Shown here piece after piece: positions 47,300-55,863 of a stretch of DNA of 64,000 bases. The stretch's first letter is position 1. Every line of letters starts with the position of its first letter. A program made the translations under genes and the position numbers. Source of the stretch: Flavobacterium lacustre (lineage in GTDB: Bacteria > Bacteroidota > Bacteroidia > Flavobacteriales > Flavobacteriaceae); assembly GCF_027474525.2 (NCBI RefSeq), contig NZ_CP114882.2, positions 248,001-312,000 on the forward strand, given 5' to 3'. Below the pieces are notes generated by a model. That model saw nothing but the letters and a program-made list of their open reading frames with translations, ran no database searches and was not told where the DNA came from.

Positions 47300-47674
47300 C
47301 TAAGAAATGAAAATAGGTGGATGAAAAACAGTATCGCTATTCAAGTAAAAATACAGATTTGAATAGGAATGATTTACTTTTTCTTTGGTACCAAAATGGA
47401 TTGGAGTAATTGTAAATGAGTCTATTTTTTCAAAAAATAAAACTTCAAATACTGGAGAAATTGATTTTTTATCAGAAGAAATCGGTTTTTCAGCATCGGA
47501 TGCTTTAGCTAATTCTTGCATCAAATGACATTTTCCATTACAATGCATTTTGGGTTTATCCTTATTGATACAAAGTACTTTTGAAATGTATTCATAATTC
47601 ATCACATACTCTAAAACCGGAAGTACTGGCTTTACAAGTATGATTATAACTATTATGAATATGATTTTTTTCAC
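47300..47674 (-). CDS. Small exported Cys/His protein of the copper locus
   Basis: The 124-residue product has an N-terminal hydrophobic segment (3-20) and the motif CINKDKPKMHCNGKCHLMQE with C35, H44, C45, C49 and H50, which looks like a soft-metal site. The C-terminal part has no recognised family and ends in HPPIFIS. The start is GTG at 47674; the -7 box is only 4 bp upstream, so the mRNA may be leaderless. Similar small proteins occur near metal-uptake genes in Bacteroidetes. Function is unknown. Confidence 0.65.
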   Translation of the reverse strand: MKKIIFIIVIIILVKPVLPVLEYVMNYEYISKVLCINKDKPKMHCNGKCHLMQELAKASDAEKPISSDKKSISPVFEVLFFEKIDSFTITPIHFGTKEKVNHSYSNLYFYLNSDTVFHPPIFIS

Positions 47675-48018
47675 GGTACAAAAGTAAATTTATTTTTTGT
47701 ATTCCAAAGATATTAAATGAAGTCATCAAAAAATAATGAAATTACTCCTATTATATCTCCTCCAAACTCATTTTATAATGCGTCAAAGGAAAAAAAATTA
47801 AAATAAAGAGAATACTCAAACTGTAATAACAAAAAAACAACGCCTTTAATTTGTTAATAAAACACTAATAACCAACACAATACAAAATAATAGATTATTT
47901 TTGCATAACGTTATCAATTAGTCCGTAAAAAAATATTGTTTCTGTAAGAATATTTATAATTGATATATATTGGTAAACCTTAATTAAAAAAAGAGCCTAA
48001 ATATTTAAGATTAAAAAA
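47675..48018. other. Divergent intergenic region
   Basis: The 344-bp AT-rich region separates the Cys/His protein gene from the transpeptidase gene. It holds the minus-strand promoter at 47679-47708 and a plus-strand TATTTTTG box (47896-47903), which would give the transpeptidase gene a leader of about 110 nt. Nothing else is recognisable. Confidence 0.6.
47679..47708 (-). promoter_or_regulatory. Promoter of the small Cys/His protein gene
   Basis: On the minus strand TTTG (47705-47708), an 18-nt spacer and TACTTTTG (47679-47686) match both promoter boxes. The predicted start falls at or next to the GTG codon. Confidence 0.7.
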
Positions 48019-48642
48019 ATGAGAAGACTAATTTTCGTTTCATTATCAATTGGATTATTATTTTTTAGCATTAAAATTTTATCAAAAAATAGTAAAACCA
48101 ACACTTCAAAACATTCGCTATCGTACAATTCAACAGAAGAAAAACTCTTGAATCGAGTTGATATGATTAAAAAATTCATTTCCAATAATCCAAAATACAA
48201 TTCGGAAATAGCTTTTCTTGTTGACATGAAAATTATGTCCGGAAAAAACAGATTCTTTGTTTACGACTTAAAAAATAATATAATAATTGATCAAGGTTTA
48301 GTTGCTCATGGTTTAGGTTCCGGAACAAAAATTCAAGGACAATTAAAATTTAGTAACACTCCGAATTCTTTTTGCACTTCATTAGGCAAATATGCTATCG
48401 GTAACAGCTATACCGGAGAATTTGGCAAAGCCTATAAATTATATGGTTTAGAACAAACTAACAACAATGCTTTTGCCAGAAATATTGTGCTTCACAAATA
48501 TGACAAAGTACCTTATAAAGAGCAAGAAAAACCAATATGTCAAAGCTTGGGATGTCCAATGATTAATGCCGATTATTACAAAAGAATTGAAAAACTGATT
48601 GACAATTCAAAACGCAAAATCATTTTAGATATTTACTACTAG
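48019..48642 (+). CDS. Murein L,D-transpeptidase catalytic-domain (YkuD_2-like) protein
   Basis: The 207-residue product has one N-terminal signal or anchor segment (3-22). The catalytic domain shows HGLGSGTKIQG, SFCTSLGKYAIG, IVLHKYD with H159 and SLGCPMI with C179, the H-x-SxGCP pattern of L,D-transpeptidases. Such enzymes cross-link or edit peptidoglycan; this subfamily is poorly characterised. An additional C174 lies close to the active Cys. Confidence 0.85.
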   Translation: MRRLIFVSLSIGLLFFSIKILSKNSKTNTSKHSLSYNSTEEKLLNRVDMIKKFISNNPKYNSEIAFLVDMKIMSGKNRFFVYDLKNNIIIDQGLVAHGLGSGTKIQGQLKFSNTPNSFCTSLGKYAIGNSYTGEFGKAYKLYGLEQTNNNAFARNIVLHKYDKVPYKEQEKPICQSLGCPMINADYYKRIEKLIDNSKRKIILDIYY

Positions 48643-48727
48643 AATATATTTGGAGTGTAAAAATTAGTATTTAACGATAATTATTAAATTTATAACAAAC
48701 CTATTCTTTTGAATCTTTTGAGTTATT

Positions 48728-49333
48728 TTAATTTAGCTTTTCAGCTTCTTCTGTAATTTTTTTTATAGTTTCATCAGAATTCACACCTAATCCTTCTTGT
48801 TGGTATGCCAATTCGCCATCGGCATTAAAAACACTTATAATATTAGAATGAGAGAAATCTAAAGGGGATATTTTTTTATAATTTACAGCTAAAACTGCTG
48901 CGAATTCTCGCGTATTTTCTTCAGAAGAACGCAAGAAAAGCCATTGATTGCCTTCCATTTTATTTTCGATAGCAAATGCTTTTAATCGTTTTGGAGTATC
49001 CACCGCAGGATCAATACTGACTAAAACTAACTTTACATTTTCTTTGATGTTCTCTGGCAAACGTTGTTCAATATTGCGCATATCAGCCACTAATCTGGGA
49101 CAAGCTGATTTGCAGGAAGTATAAATCATAACCATAACAAGCACTTTACCTTTTAAATCTTTCATCTCCAAATTTTCACCATTTTGACTGGTCCATTTTG
49201 AAGGTAGGTTATAAACAGATAAATCTGAAATGGGTTTGTCTTTCAAATCAGGTTCCGATTTTTTATTACAGGCTTGAAGGAACAAAACCATTACCATACA
49301 TCCAAAAATTATATTTTTACTACTAAACTTCAT
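48728..49333 (-). CDS. SCO-family copper chaperone lipoprotein
   Basis: The 201-residue product has lipobox FLQAC (C22) and a thioredoxin fold with YTSCKSACPRL (C74, C78) and H162 in DFSHSN, the copper ligands of SCO proteins. SCO proteins deliver copper to oxidases, and here probably to NirK or serve redox care of the site. ATG 49333 is preferred over a longer frame from 49435 because the signal peptide begins there and the longer form would overlap nirV. It ends the nir operon. Confidence 0.9.
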   Translation of the reverse strand: MKFSSKNIIFGCMVMVLFLQACNKKSEPDLKDKPISDLSVYNLPSKWTSQNGENLEMKDLKGKVLVMVMIYTSCKSACPRLVADMRNIEQRLPENIKENVKLVLVSIDPAVDTPKRLKAFAIENKMEGNQWLFLRSSEENTREFAAVLAVNYKKISPLDFSHSNIISVFNADGELAYQQEGLGVNSDETIKKITEEAEKLN

Positions 49334-49370
49334 GATTTTCCACTTTGTTGGTATTCGTAAATTTTTGATT

Positions 49371-50177
49371 TTATTTCTTTGAAATTTGGGAAAGATTCGG
49401 TGGCTGTTTTTTATCATCTGCACATCGAAATCCAAGGTTTTTTGTAGTATATCTTGCTTTCAAACTCCCCCTGAAAGCATATCGCATGAAAGCAGCATAA
49501 TTCATCAAATCCGATGCATTGACTGAGCCGCTTCCGCAAAAAAGATTCTTATCGGTATCTTTATCTTTTCTGGATTCTCCAGAGAGAAAAATACTGTTGA
49601 AATCAGCAGTCCATTCCCAAACTAATCCGTGCATATCATAAACACCCCAATAGTTTTTATAGGTTTGCCCTATCGGATTAGCATAAGTTTTAGGCTTTTC
49701 ATACCATGACATGATGTATTTGTTAAAGTCTTCTTTGGTTCTGGCATCAATTCTTTTTTCATCAGCCATAGCGACATATTCCCATTCATCCATGGTAGGC
49801 AAACGCTTCCCCTGACACTCACAATATTTTTTGGCAGCAAACCAGGAAACATTGGTTACAGGTGCAGTACTCAAATTATTTTTTCCATAATCATAATCAC
49901 TTTGCCAATGTGACAAATAGCTTTTATCGGCAAAAATACCCTTCATTTTAGAACGTGTGTACGCTGGATATTTTTTTATAAAAGTTACAAATTGAGCATT
50001 TGTAACCGGATAAACATCCATTTCAAAAGCAGCAATCTCAACTGGTTTTTTATCTGTGGTCCCGTAAAGGGGAACATAAGCTCCCCTTTTTATAGAAACC
50101 ATCGGTGCATTTTGAGACCATAGCGATGTTGCTATTAATAATAGAAATGATAATTCAACTATTCTACTTTTCAACAT
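49371..50177 (-). CDS. nirV: NirV-like protein with formylglycine-generating-enzyme fold
   Basis: The 268-residue product has a signal peptide (1-21, ending SLWSQ) and an FGE-sulfatase/SUMF1 domain: VYPVTNAQFVTFIKKYP, WFAAKKYCECQGKRLPTMDE, GVYDMHGLVWEWTADF and NLGFRCADD. The two active-site cysteines of true FGE are not both in place (CGSGSVNASDLMNYAAFMRY). Such domains encoded next to nirK are called NirV; their job is unknown but they are thought to support NirK. It lies 26 bp after the cytochrome c gene. Confidence 0.82.
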   Translation of the reverse strand: MLKSRIVELSFLLLIATSLWSQNAPMVSIKRGAYVPLYGTTDKKPVEIAAFEMDVYPVTNAQFVTFIKKYPAYTRSKMKGIFADKSYLSHWQSDYDYGKNNLSTAPVTNVSWFAAKKYCECQGKRLPTMDEWEYVAMADEKRIDARTKEDFNKYIMSWYEKPKTYANPIGQTYKNYWGVYDMHGLVWEWTADFNSIFLSGESRKDKDTDKNLFCGSGSVNASDLMNYAAFMRYAFRGSLKARYTTKNLGFRCADDKKQPPNLSQISKK

Positions 50178-50203
50178 GACTAACTGCTTTTTAAATACTT
50201 TTA

Positions 50204-50584
50204 TTATTTTCTTTGGGCTTTTACCATAGCTGGTGTAACTACAGTTTTATTATTCCCCCAACTGGCATACACATAAGTAAATACATCTGCTATTTGTTGA
50301 TCAGTCAAAGTAGATTGAGCCGGCATAGCACCATTAAATTTTTTACCATTCACTGTTATGGGTCCAGTCAATCCTTTCACCACTCCTTTGATGGCACGAT
50401 TAGCATCTTTATTCAGATAATCTGATTTGGCTAATGGAGGAAAAGCTCCCGGAATTCCCTGACCAGTAGCCTGATGACAGGCAATACAAACCTTATCATA
50501 AACAACTTTTCCTTTAGTGGCTTGTTGGCTGTATCCTTGTAAAGCCAATCCCATCATTGCGATTGCAAAAACATACTTTTTCAT
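50204..50584 (-). CDS. Periplasmic monohaem cytochrome c
   Basis: The 126-residue protein has a signal peptide (1-20, ending QGYSQ) and one haem site CIACH (C33, C36, H37) with M87 the probable sixth ligand. It is closely similar to the C-terminal domain of the NirK encoded 43 bp upstream: both contain [17 protein letters not shown] and [12 protein letters not shown]. It probably passes electrons to NirK, by inference. Confidence 0.9.
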   Translation of the reverse strand: MKKYVFAIAMMGLALQGYSQQATKGKVVYDKVCIACHQATGQGIPGAFPPLAKSDYLNKDANRAIKGVVKGLTGPITVNGKKFNGAMPAQSTLTDQQIADVFTYVYASWGNNKTVVTPAMVKAQRK

Positions 50585-50627
50585 ACTATTTAAATTTATT
50601 TTAGATTTTAATTAAATCCTATTGTTA

Positions 50628-52115
50628 TTAATGAACTGCTTGAGCTTTTGGAGTTGGTTTTGCTCTAATTGCTTTCACTTTTGCTGGAGTTACGACTGTT
50701 TTATTATTTCCCCAACTGTTGTAAACATAAGTCAATACATCTGCAACTTCTTCATCGGTCAAGTTCTGGCTGGTCATAACATTGTTGAATTTTTTACCAT
50801 TAACAGTAACTTCGCCACTCAATCCGTGTAATACTGCATTGATTGCTCGGTCTGGATTTGCATTCAAGAAATCAGATTTAGCCAATGGAGGAAACGCATT
50901 TGGAACACCTTGTCCTTCTTGTTGGTGACAGGCAAAACAAGTTCTTCCGTACAATTCTTTTCCTGATTTAACTTGCTCAGGAACCGTTTTAGCCACAACG
51001 CTTTTGGCTGTACCATTCACTTTGGGCATATTTTGTATGGTTCCTCCTTCCGGCAAATAAATTCCTTCTTGAACAGTTCCTGAATACAGTTTTTTATTCT
51101 CATCTCCTTCTACTTTTAACATACCAAGTGCTCCTTTATTGAAAGCTCTAAAAATAGAGTGATCGACCAATATGAAAGTTCCTGGAACATCTACTTTAAA
51201 TTCCACAATGGCAGAGCCACCAGCAGGAATCAAAGTTGTTTGAACATTTTTGTTAATCATTTCTCCTCCTTCAATATGAACTTTATCAAAAATCTCACCA
51301 ATAACATGGAACGATGAAACTAAATTTGGCCCTCCATTACCCATATAAATACGAACGGTTTCACCCACTTTGGCAGTAATTGCCTTATCACCGGCTACGG
51401 CTCCTACTTTTCCGTTGAAAACTACATAATCTGGCTCTTCTTTAATGGCTTTATTCATATCAAACGGTTGATTACCTTGCTCTCCGTAACTTCCTTTAGT
51501 ATAAAAATCACCTTGCATAATGTAGTATTCTTTGTCTACAGGAGGCAATCCACCTTCTGGTTCTACTAAAATCAGACCGTACATTCCGTTAGCAATGTGC
51601 ATTCCAACTGGTGCTGTAGCACAATGATATACATACAACCCTGGATTTAATGTCTTGAAATTGAATACTTTTTCATGTCCCGGCGCTACCAAAGAAGAGG
51701 TTGCTCCACCACCCGGACCTGTTACAGCATGCAAATCGATATTATGCGGCATTTTATTATCCGGATGATTTTTTAAATGAAACTCTACCTCATCACCTAC
51801 TCGGGTTCTGATAAAACTTCCGGGAACTGAACCGCCAAAAGTCCAATAGGTATATTTTACTCCATCAACCATTTCACCTTCTTGTTCTTTAATTTCCATA
51901 TTTACAACCAATTTCATCGCAGGACGATCTCCTATTGGTTTTGGAACTAAAGGTGGCGCAGTCAATTCAGCCTCTTTCTGACCTTCTACTTTAATATTCT
52001 CATAATATTTTGCATCCTTATCCTCTTTTTTAGAACAAGAAAAGAAGCCAAAAACTAAAAAGAAAACAAGAATTAAGGTATTCCTTTGTGTGTTAAGTTT
52101 AAATGTAATTTTCAT
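50628..52115 (-). CDS. nirK: Copper nitrite reductase fused to cytochrome c
   Basis: The 495-residue lipoprotein (C27) reduces nitrite to NO. Two cupredoxin domains hold type 1 copper by H124, C165, H173 and M178, and type 2 copper by H129, H164 and H319; D127 and H270 are the catalytic Asp and His. The blocks are [15 protein letters not shown] and [20 protein letters not shown]-terminal cytochrome c domain (about 383-485) has CFACH (C393, C396, H397) and probable ligand M447, as in haem-fused NirK. A palindromic operator lies 41-68 bp before the ATG. Confidence 0.96.
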   Translation of the reverse strand: MKITFKLNTQRNTLILVFFLVFGFFSCSKKEDKDAKYYENIKVEGQKEAELTAPPLVPKPIGDRPAMKLVVNMEIKEQEGEMVDGVKYTYWTFGGSVPGSFIRTRVGDEVEFHLKNHPDNKMPHNIDLHAVTGPGGGATSSLVAPGHEKVFNFKTLNPGLYVYHCATAPVGMHIANGMYGLILVEPEGGLPPVDKEYYIMQGDFYTKGSYGEQGNQPFDMNKAIKEEPDYVVFNGKVGAVAGDKAITAKVGETVRIYMGNGGPNLVSSFHVIGEIFDKVHIEGGEMINKNVQTTLIPAGGSAIVEFKVDVPGTFILVDHSIFRAFNKGALGMLKVEGDENKKLYSGTVQEGIYLPEGGTIQNMPKVNGTAKSVVAKTVPEQVKSGKELYGRTCFACHQQEGQGVPNAFPPLAKSDFLNANPDRAINAVLHGLSGEVTVNGKKFNNVMTSQNLTDEEVADVLTYVYNSWGNNKTVVTPAKVKAIRAKPTPKAQAVH

Positions 52116-52155
52116 AATTATCAGGTATTAAATTTGTCATAATTTGATAGTGTAA

Positions 52156-52183
52156 AAATAAAAGACATTTTTATCTTTTATTA
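52156..52183 (-). promoter_or_regulatory. Palindromic operator of nirK
   Basis: AAATAAAAGA (52156-52165), N8 and TCTTTTATTA (52174-52183) form an inverted repeat with one mismatch. The same arms with the same 8-bp spacing stand before norC. The centre is 54.5 bp from the nirK ATG, close to the 55.5 bp at norC. Confidence 0.78.
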
Positions 52184-52208
52184 TGATATTTATCATGTTC
52201 ATATTTTT

Positions 52209-52460
52209 TTATGAAGTGATTCTAATGAAAAGAATACTCAAAATAATCAATCCCAAAACTGAAATTAAACTCCCTTTCCAGAAAGAATTCGCTTTTTTTA
52301 ACTCCATGAATTCGAAAGAAACCAAAAAGAATTTCAGCACAGATAATACCATAATAAAAGCAATTGCAACTTTAGAAACAGCCATTACATTCGAAATCAA
52401 AGCCGTTGTAATCGTCAATATAATCAACAAACCATAGGTAAAAAATAATGTTTTTTTCAT
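52209..52460 (-). CDS. NorF-like small membrane protein (prokaryotic cytochrome oxidase subunit IV family)
   Basis: The 83-residue product has three predicted helices (about 4-24, 28-50, 60-80) and the COX4_pro pattern FIMVLSVLKFFLVSFEFMEL. Together with the subunit-III-like gene 3 bp upstream it matches NorEF, accessory proteins that aid NO reductase assembly or activity. It ends the nor operon before the separately controlled nirK. The norF name would be inference from context. Confidence 0.75.
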   Translation of the reverse strand: MKKTLFFTYGLLIILTITTALISNVMAVSKVAIAFIMVLSVLKFFLVSFEFMELKKANSFWKGSLISVLGLIILSILFIRITS

Positions 52461-52463
52461 CTT

Positions 52464-53045
52464 CTAAAAAATTAAATAAAGAACAGGAAACAATAACAGC
52501 CAAATCAAATCACACATATGCCAAAAAGCAGCACAAGCCTCAACATCTTCAATTCCGGTATCCGAATTTTTCTTTCTCATTCCATAATTCGTCCAACTCA
52601 AAATAATCAGCCCCATTACCACATGAATCAAATGAAATCCGGTTAATAACCAATAAAAAGTAAAAAACATATTGGTATCCAATGAAATCCCTGATTGAAT
52701 TTTATGATAATATTCAATTCCTTTTAAAAGTAAAAATAATGTTCCGCCGAGCATCGTCAGCTTAAAATACAAAGAGGATTTTTGTATGTTGTTTTCTTTA
52801 AACTCATGTACCGCATTAGCCATACATAATCCACTGGACAGTAAGAAAATAGTATTTATTGCACCAAAAGTAGTATTCAATTGCACCCTCGATTGATGAA
52901 ATAATTCGGGCTGTTCTTTTCCATAAAAAACAAAAGCCACAAGCGCCATCCCGAACGTAATTAGTTCCAGGAAAATTATAATCCACATCAGGATTCCTCC
53001 CGGTGGATAATAGATATTTTTGTAATCGATTTTAAAGGTAGTCAT
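52464..53045 (-). CDS. norE: NorE-like haem-copper oxidase subunit III protein
   Basis: The 193-residue membrane protein has five predicted helices and the subunit III pattern: PPGGILMWIIIFLELITFG, LLSSGLCMANAV and the C-terminal GFHLIHVVMGLIILSW and AFWHMCDLIWLLLFP. No oxidase subunit I or II gene is near, and it lies in the nor operon, so it is a NorE homologue. ATG 53045 fits the family N-terminus; an upstream in-frame start (53105) would overlap the previous gene. Confidence 0.85.
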   Translation of the reverse strand: MTTFKIDYKNIYYPPGGILMWIIIFLELITFGMALVAFVFYGKEQPELFHQSRVQLNTTFGAINTIFLLSSGLCMANAVHEFKENNIQKSSLYFKLTMLGGTLFLLLKGIEYYHKIQSGISLDTNMFFTFYWLLTGFHLIHVVMGLIILSWTNYGMRKKNSDTGIEDVEACAAFWHMCDLIWLLLFPVLYLIF

Positions 53046-53070
53046 TTTTAAGATTTGTTTAACGATAATG

Positions 53071-54036
53071 TTATTCCCAATCCAGCAAGCGTTTTTCGCC
53101 TTCAATCTTCTTGATATCGGTAATATCTTGTGACATTTCTATTACACCTTTGTAGTTTTTATTCGCATCTCTGACTGCGAAATAACGGATATAAATGAGG
53201 CGTTCTTTATAATTTATCCAAAATGAAGATTCATTTTTGGTTCCTTTTCTGAATTCTTCTAAGATTTTAAGAACTGTTCCTACACTCTTTGGAGGATGAC
53301 AAAATTTAACTTCACGTCCAATAATTCCGGCACTCCTTGGAAACACACGCTCTTCTCCTCTATTGTAAAAAATAACTTTATCATTCTCATCCACAAAAGT
53401 TAAATCCAAAGGCATCGTTTTAAAAAGCAAATTCACCTGCTCCAAAGTCATATATCCTTCATCATAATGAGAAGTGTTTTCCAATGAAAAAGTCAGTTCT
53501 CTGGGACTAACATCTTCACTCGGATGAACATATGCTGCAGCTGGAAACGGTACGGGAAGATTTGGAAGCATCCAACCAATTTCGGATTCCCCTTTGCGCA
53601 TTTCAATCCAATCTGATTCTTTTAAAATCTCTAAAGCATTTGGAAATAAAACGGACTCTTCCACCTCCATCAATCTATAAATTCCATTCACTAAAAAAGA
53701 GGTGTTTATAGTAACTTTTTCAGCGTTTTTTGTTTTTAGATAATACTGAATCAACCGAAATTGCTCTCTCAAATTGTCGTGAAAAGACCACATTCCCTGT
53801 GAAGGTCCTGTCCAGCCATTTTTTTCCAAAAAAGGGAAAAGCTGATTTTCTTTTCGGGCAAATCGCTTTTCTATAGTATGGAGCTGGTTAAAAATATTAA
53901 TGTATTGCTGCAAATCAACCGTTGTATCTACTGCAGATAATTCCTCCAAAAGAGAATGAATTAAATCTTTTTCCTTATAATATATCTGTACCGGATGTCC
54001 TTCCGGAAGTATTGCTGTATCTATGTTATTGTTCAT
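53071..54036 (-). CDS. DUF438-type hemerythrin/PAS protein
   Basis: The 321-residue cytoplasmic protein has a helical N-terminal domain (about 10-170) resembling hemerythrin-like DUF438 proteins (IHSLLEEL, RKENQLFPFLEKNGW, FHDNLREQF, EESVLFPNALEIL) and a C-terminal PAS domain (about 200-310) with FYNRGEERVFPR and the conserved VKFCHPPKSV. The PAS Cys/His motif could hold haem. Within the nor operon it may sense or scavenge NO, or help metal insertion. This is inference; no output domain follows the PAS. Confidence 0.78.
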   Translation of the reverse strand: MNNNIDTAILPEGHPVQIYYKEKDLIHSLLEELSAVDTTVDLQQYINIFNQLHTIEKRFARKENQLFPFLEKNGWTGPSQGMWSFHDNLREQFRLIQYYLKTKNAEKVTINTSFLVNGIYRLMEVEESVLFPNALEILKESDWIEMRKGESEIGWMLPNLPVPFPAAAYVHPSEDVSPRELTFSLENTSHYDEGYMTLEQVNLLFKTMPLDLTFVDENDKVIFYNRGEERVFPRSAGIIGREVKFCHPPKSVGTVLKILEEFRKGTKNESSFWINYKERLIYIRYFAVRDANKNYKGVIEMSQDITDIKKIEGEKRLLDWE

Positions 54037-54044
54037 CTTTATAT

Positions 54045-55820
54045 TTATTTTTGATGTTTAATTTTTTCATACAATCGAACTAACGATTGTAATAATTCTA
54101 CTGGTGTTGTTAAAATTTGATAATGATTTTGTCCAAACATTTGTGGCAAATAGTATTTCGCTTCGGCTTCGATGGCCAATGCATACGAATTAATATTTCT
54201 AGCATTAAGTTCTCTGAGCGCTTGCTTGACATCGTTAATTCCGTACTTCCCTTCGTATTTATCATAATCGTTAGGTTTGCCGTCAGAAATCACAATCACC
54301 CATTTGTTTTTAGTATTTCGCTTATCCAATCGGGCTCCGGCATGACGCAAAGCGGCTCCAATTCGGGTATAACCATTCGGTTCAACTGCTCCAATTTTAT
54401 GCTTGGCGATATTCCAATTTTCGTCAAAATCCTTCACCGTTAAATACGTAGAAAAGTTGCGCGTTTTGGAATAAAAACTGTCAATTGAAAAATCAATATT
54501 GAATTCATTCAGGATTTCTCCAAAAAGAATCGAAACTTCTTTCTCCACGTCAATTACCCGATTTCCAGCGGCATAGCCATCACTGGAAAGGCTAATATCT
54601 AACAGAATTAAAATCGATAAATCTTTTTCTTTTTTTCGGTTTGAGATGTATATTTTTTCCGAAGGCGTACGCTGAGAATGAACATCTACATACAAATCAG
54701 TGATGGCATCAATATCGAATTCATCGCCTTGGGTTTGGCGTTTTTGCTGCTGCATCTTGTTGTTCACATTGGTCAACATTTTGCGCAAGCCTAACAAAGT
54801 AGAAGCGTTTTTTGTAATCGTATTTCTGTAATAATTTGGATCTATTTTCTGTTGTAATTTTGGATATACTTTACAAAAATTCTGTTTGTAAATGCGTTTA
54901 CTACTATCCCATTCGTCATAAGTTAGATGAAATCCTTTGGCATCAACTTCTGCACTTTCGGATATAGAAGTGTTCTCAATAAAATCTGCCTGATACACTG
55001 AATGCGCTGTGTCATCAACACGAACAGTAAATTTCATATTCAATTCTTCCAAGGCTTCCTGATGCTCTTCGAGTTCATCTGAACCATCAAAATCTCGCCA
55101 GGTTCCATTGAACTCTTCGGCCGTTTCTACCTTTTCAAAATTATGAAGTAAAACGTAATCTTCCTGTTGTTTTTTGTCTAATTCTACCGTTTTAACTTCT
55201 TCAACCGCAGATGATTTCAAGGTAGTTAAAGGCTGATTTTCGTTCACTTTTTTAACTTTATCAGAAAAATTTTCGAGTATTGTTTCTGTATTCTGTTCTA
55301 ACTCATTTTGCATCCATTTGCCATAAAGCCATGAGAAATCAGGCACCTTTTTTTCGGTTGCTTTCTGAATAAAGTGGCGCTTTGCATCGTTATAAAATTG
55401 TTCGTCAATTGCAAATTCTTTAAATAGAATATTCAAAATTTGACTGGATGATTCCAATGCTTTTTGTTGAGAAACTAATAATGGCTGTTCCTTTTCTTCA
55501 AAAGTCCAATTGAGATTCAAGCGTTGTTGCACACTCAGGAACAAAATTCGAAACAGATAAAAAGTATGATTTTCGGCTTTGGTCGGTAATTCTGCAAAAG
55601 AAATCGGGAGAAAAAAATTATTGTTTTTATAACCTCCTTCCCGTTCGGCAGGGAAAATTTCGATTGGTTTTCCTGTCAAAGCACGTGCCAAAATAGTCAG
55701 TCGTGGTTTGATCTCGATGAGCGTAACCGTTCTGGCAAGGATATCAGGATTTACTTTTTTACTTTTTTTTAAGTGTTTAAAGAATTTCCCGACTATATAT
55801 TCATCTATTTCAAAACCCAT
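54045..55820 (-). CDS. norD: NO reductase activation protein NorD (VWA domain)
   Basis: The 591-residue cytoplasmic protein has a von Willebrand A domain at about 390-580 with the metal site motif LLDISLSSDGY and VIVISDGKPNDYDKYEG. NorD works with the AAA ATPase NorQ to insert non-haem iron (FeB) into NorB. The middle part (about 200-280) is acidic and probably flexible. It lies 43 bp after norQ. Confidence 0.93.
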   Translation of the reverse strand: MGFEIDEYIVGKFFKHLKKSKKVNPDILARTVTLIEIKPRLTILARALTGKPIEIFPAEREGGYKNNNFFLPISFAELPTKAENHTFYLFRILFLSVQQRLNLNWTFEEKEQPLLVSQQKALESSSQILNILFKEFAIDEQFYNDAKRHFIQKATEKKVPDFSWLYGKWMQNELEQNTETILENFSDKVKKVNENQPLTTLKSSAVEEVKTVELDKKQQEDYVLLHNFEKVETAEEFNGTWRDFDGSDELEEHQEALEELNMKFTVRVDDTAHSVYQADFIENTSISESAEVDAKGFHLTYDEWDSSKRIYKQNFCKVYPKLQQKIDPNYYRNTITKNASTLLGLRKMLTNVNNKMQQQKRQTQGDEFDIDAITDLYVDVHSQRTPSEKIYISNRKKEKDLSILILLDISLSSDGYAAGNRVIDVEKEVSILFGEILNEFNIDFSIDSFYSKTRNFSTYLTVKDFDENWNIAKHKIGAVEPNGYTRIGAALRHAGARLDKRNTKNKWVIVISDGKPNDYDKYEGKYGINDVKQALRELNARNINSYALAIEAEAKYYLPQMFGQNHYQILTTPVELLQSLVRLYEKIKHQK

Positions 55821-55863
55821 TTTTTAATTATTTGTATGTAGGGACAACTTGCAGTTGTTTATA

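Noticed and set aside
48728..49435. Longer SCO protein starting at 49435
   Set aside because: The lipoprotein signal peptide begins at ATG 49333; the longer form would bury it and overlap nirV.
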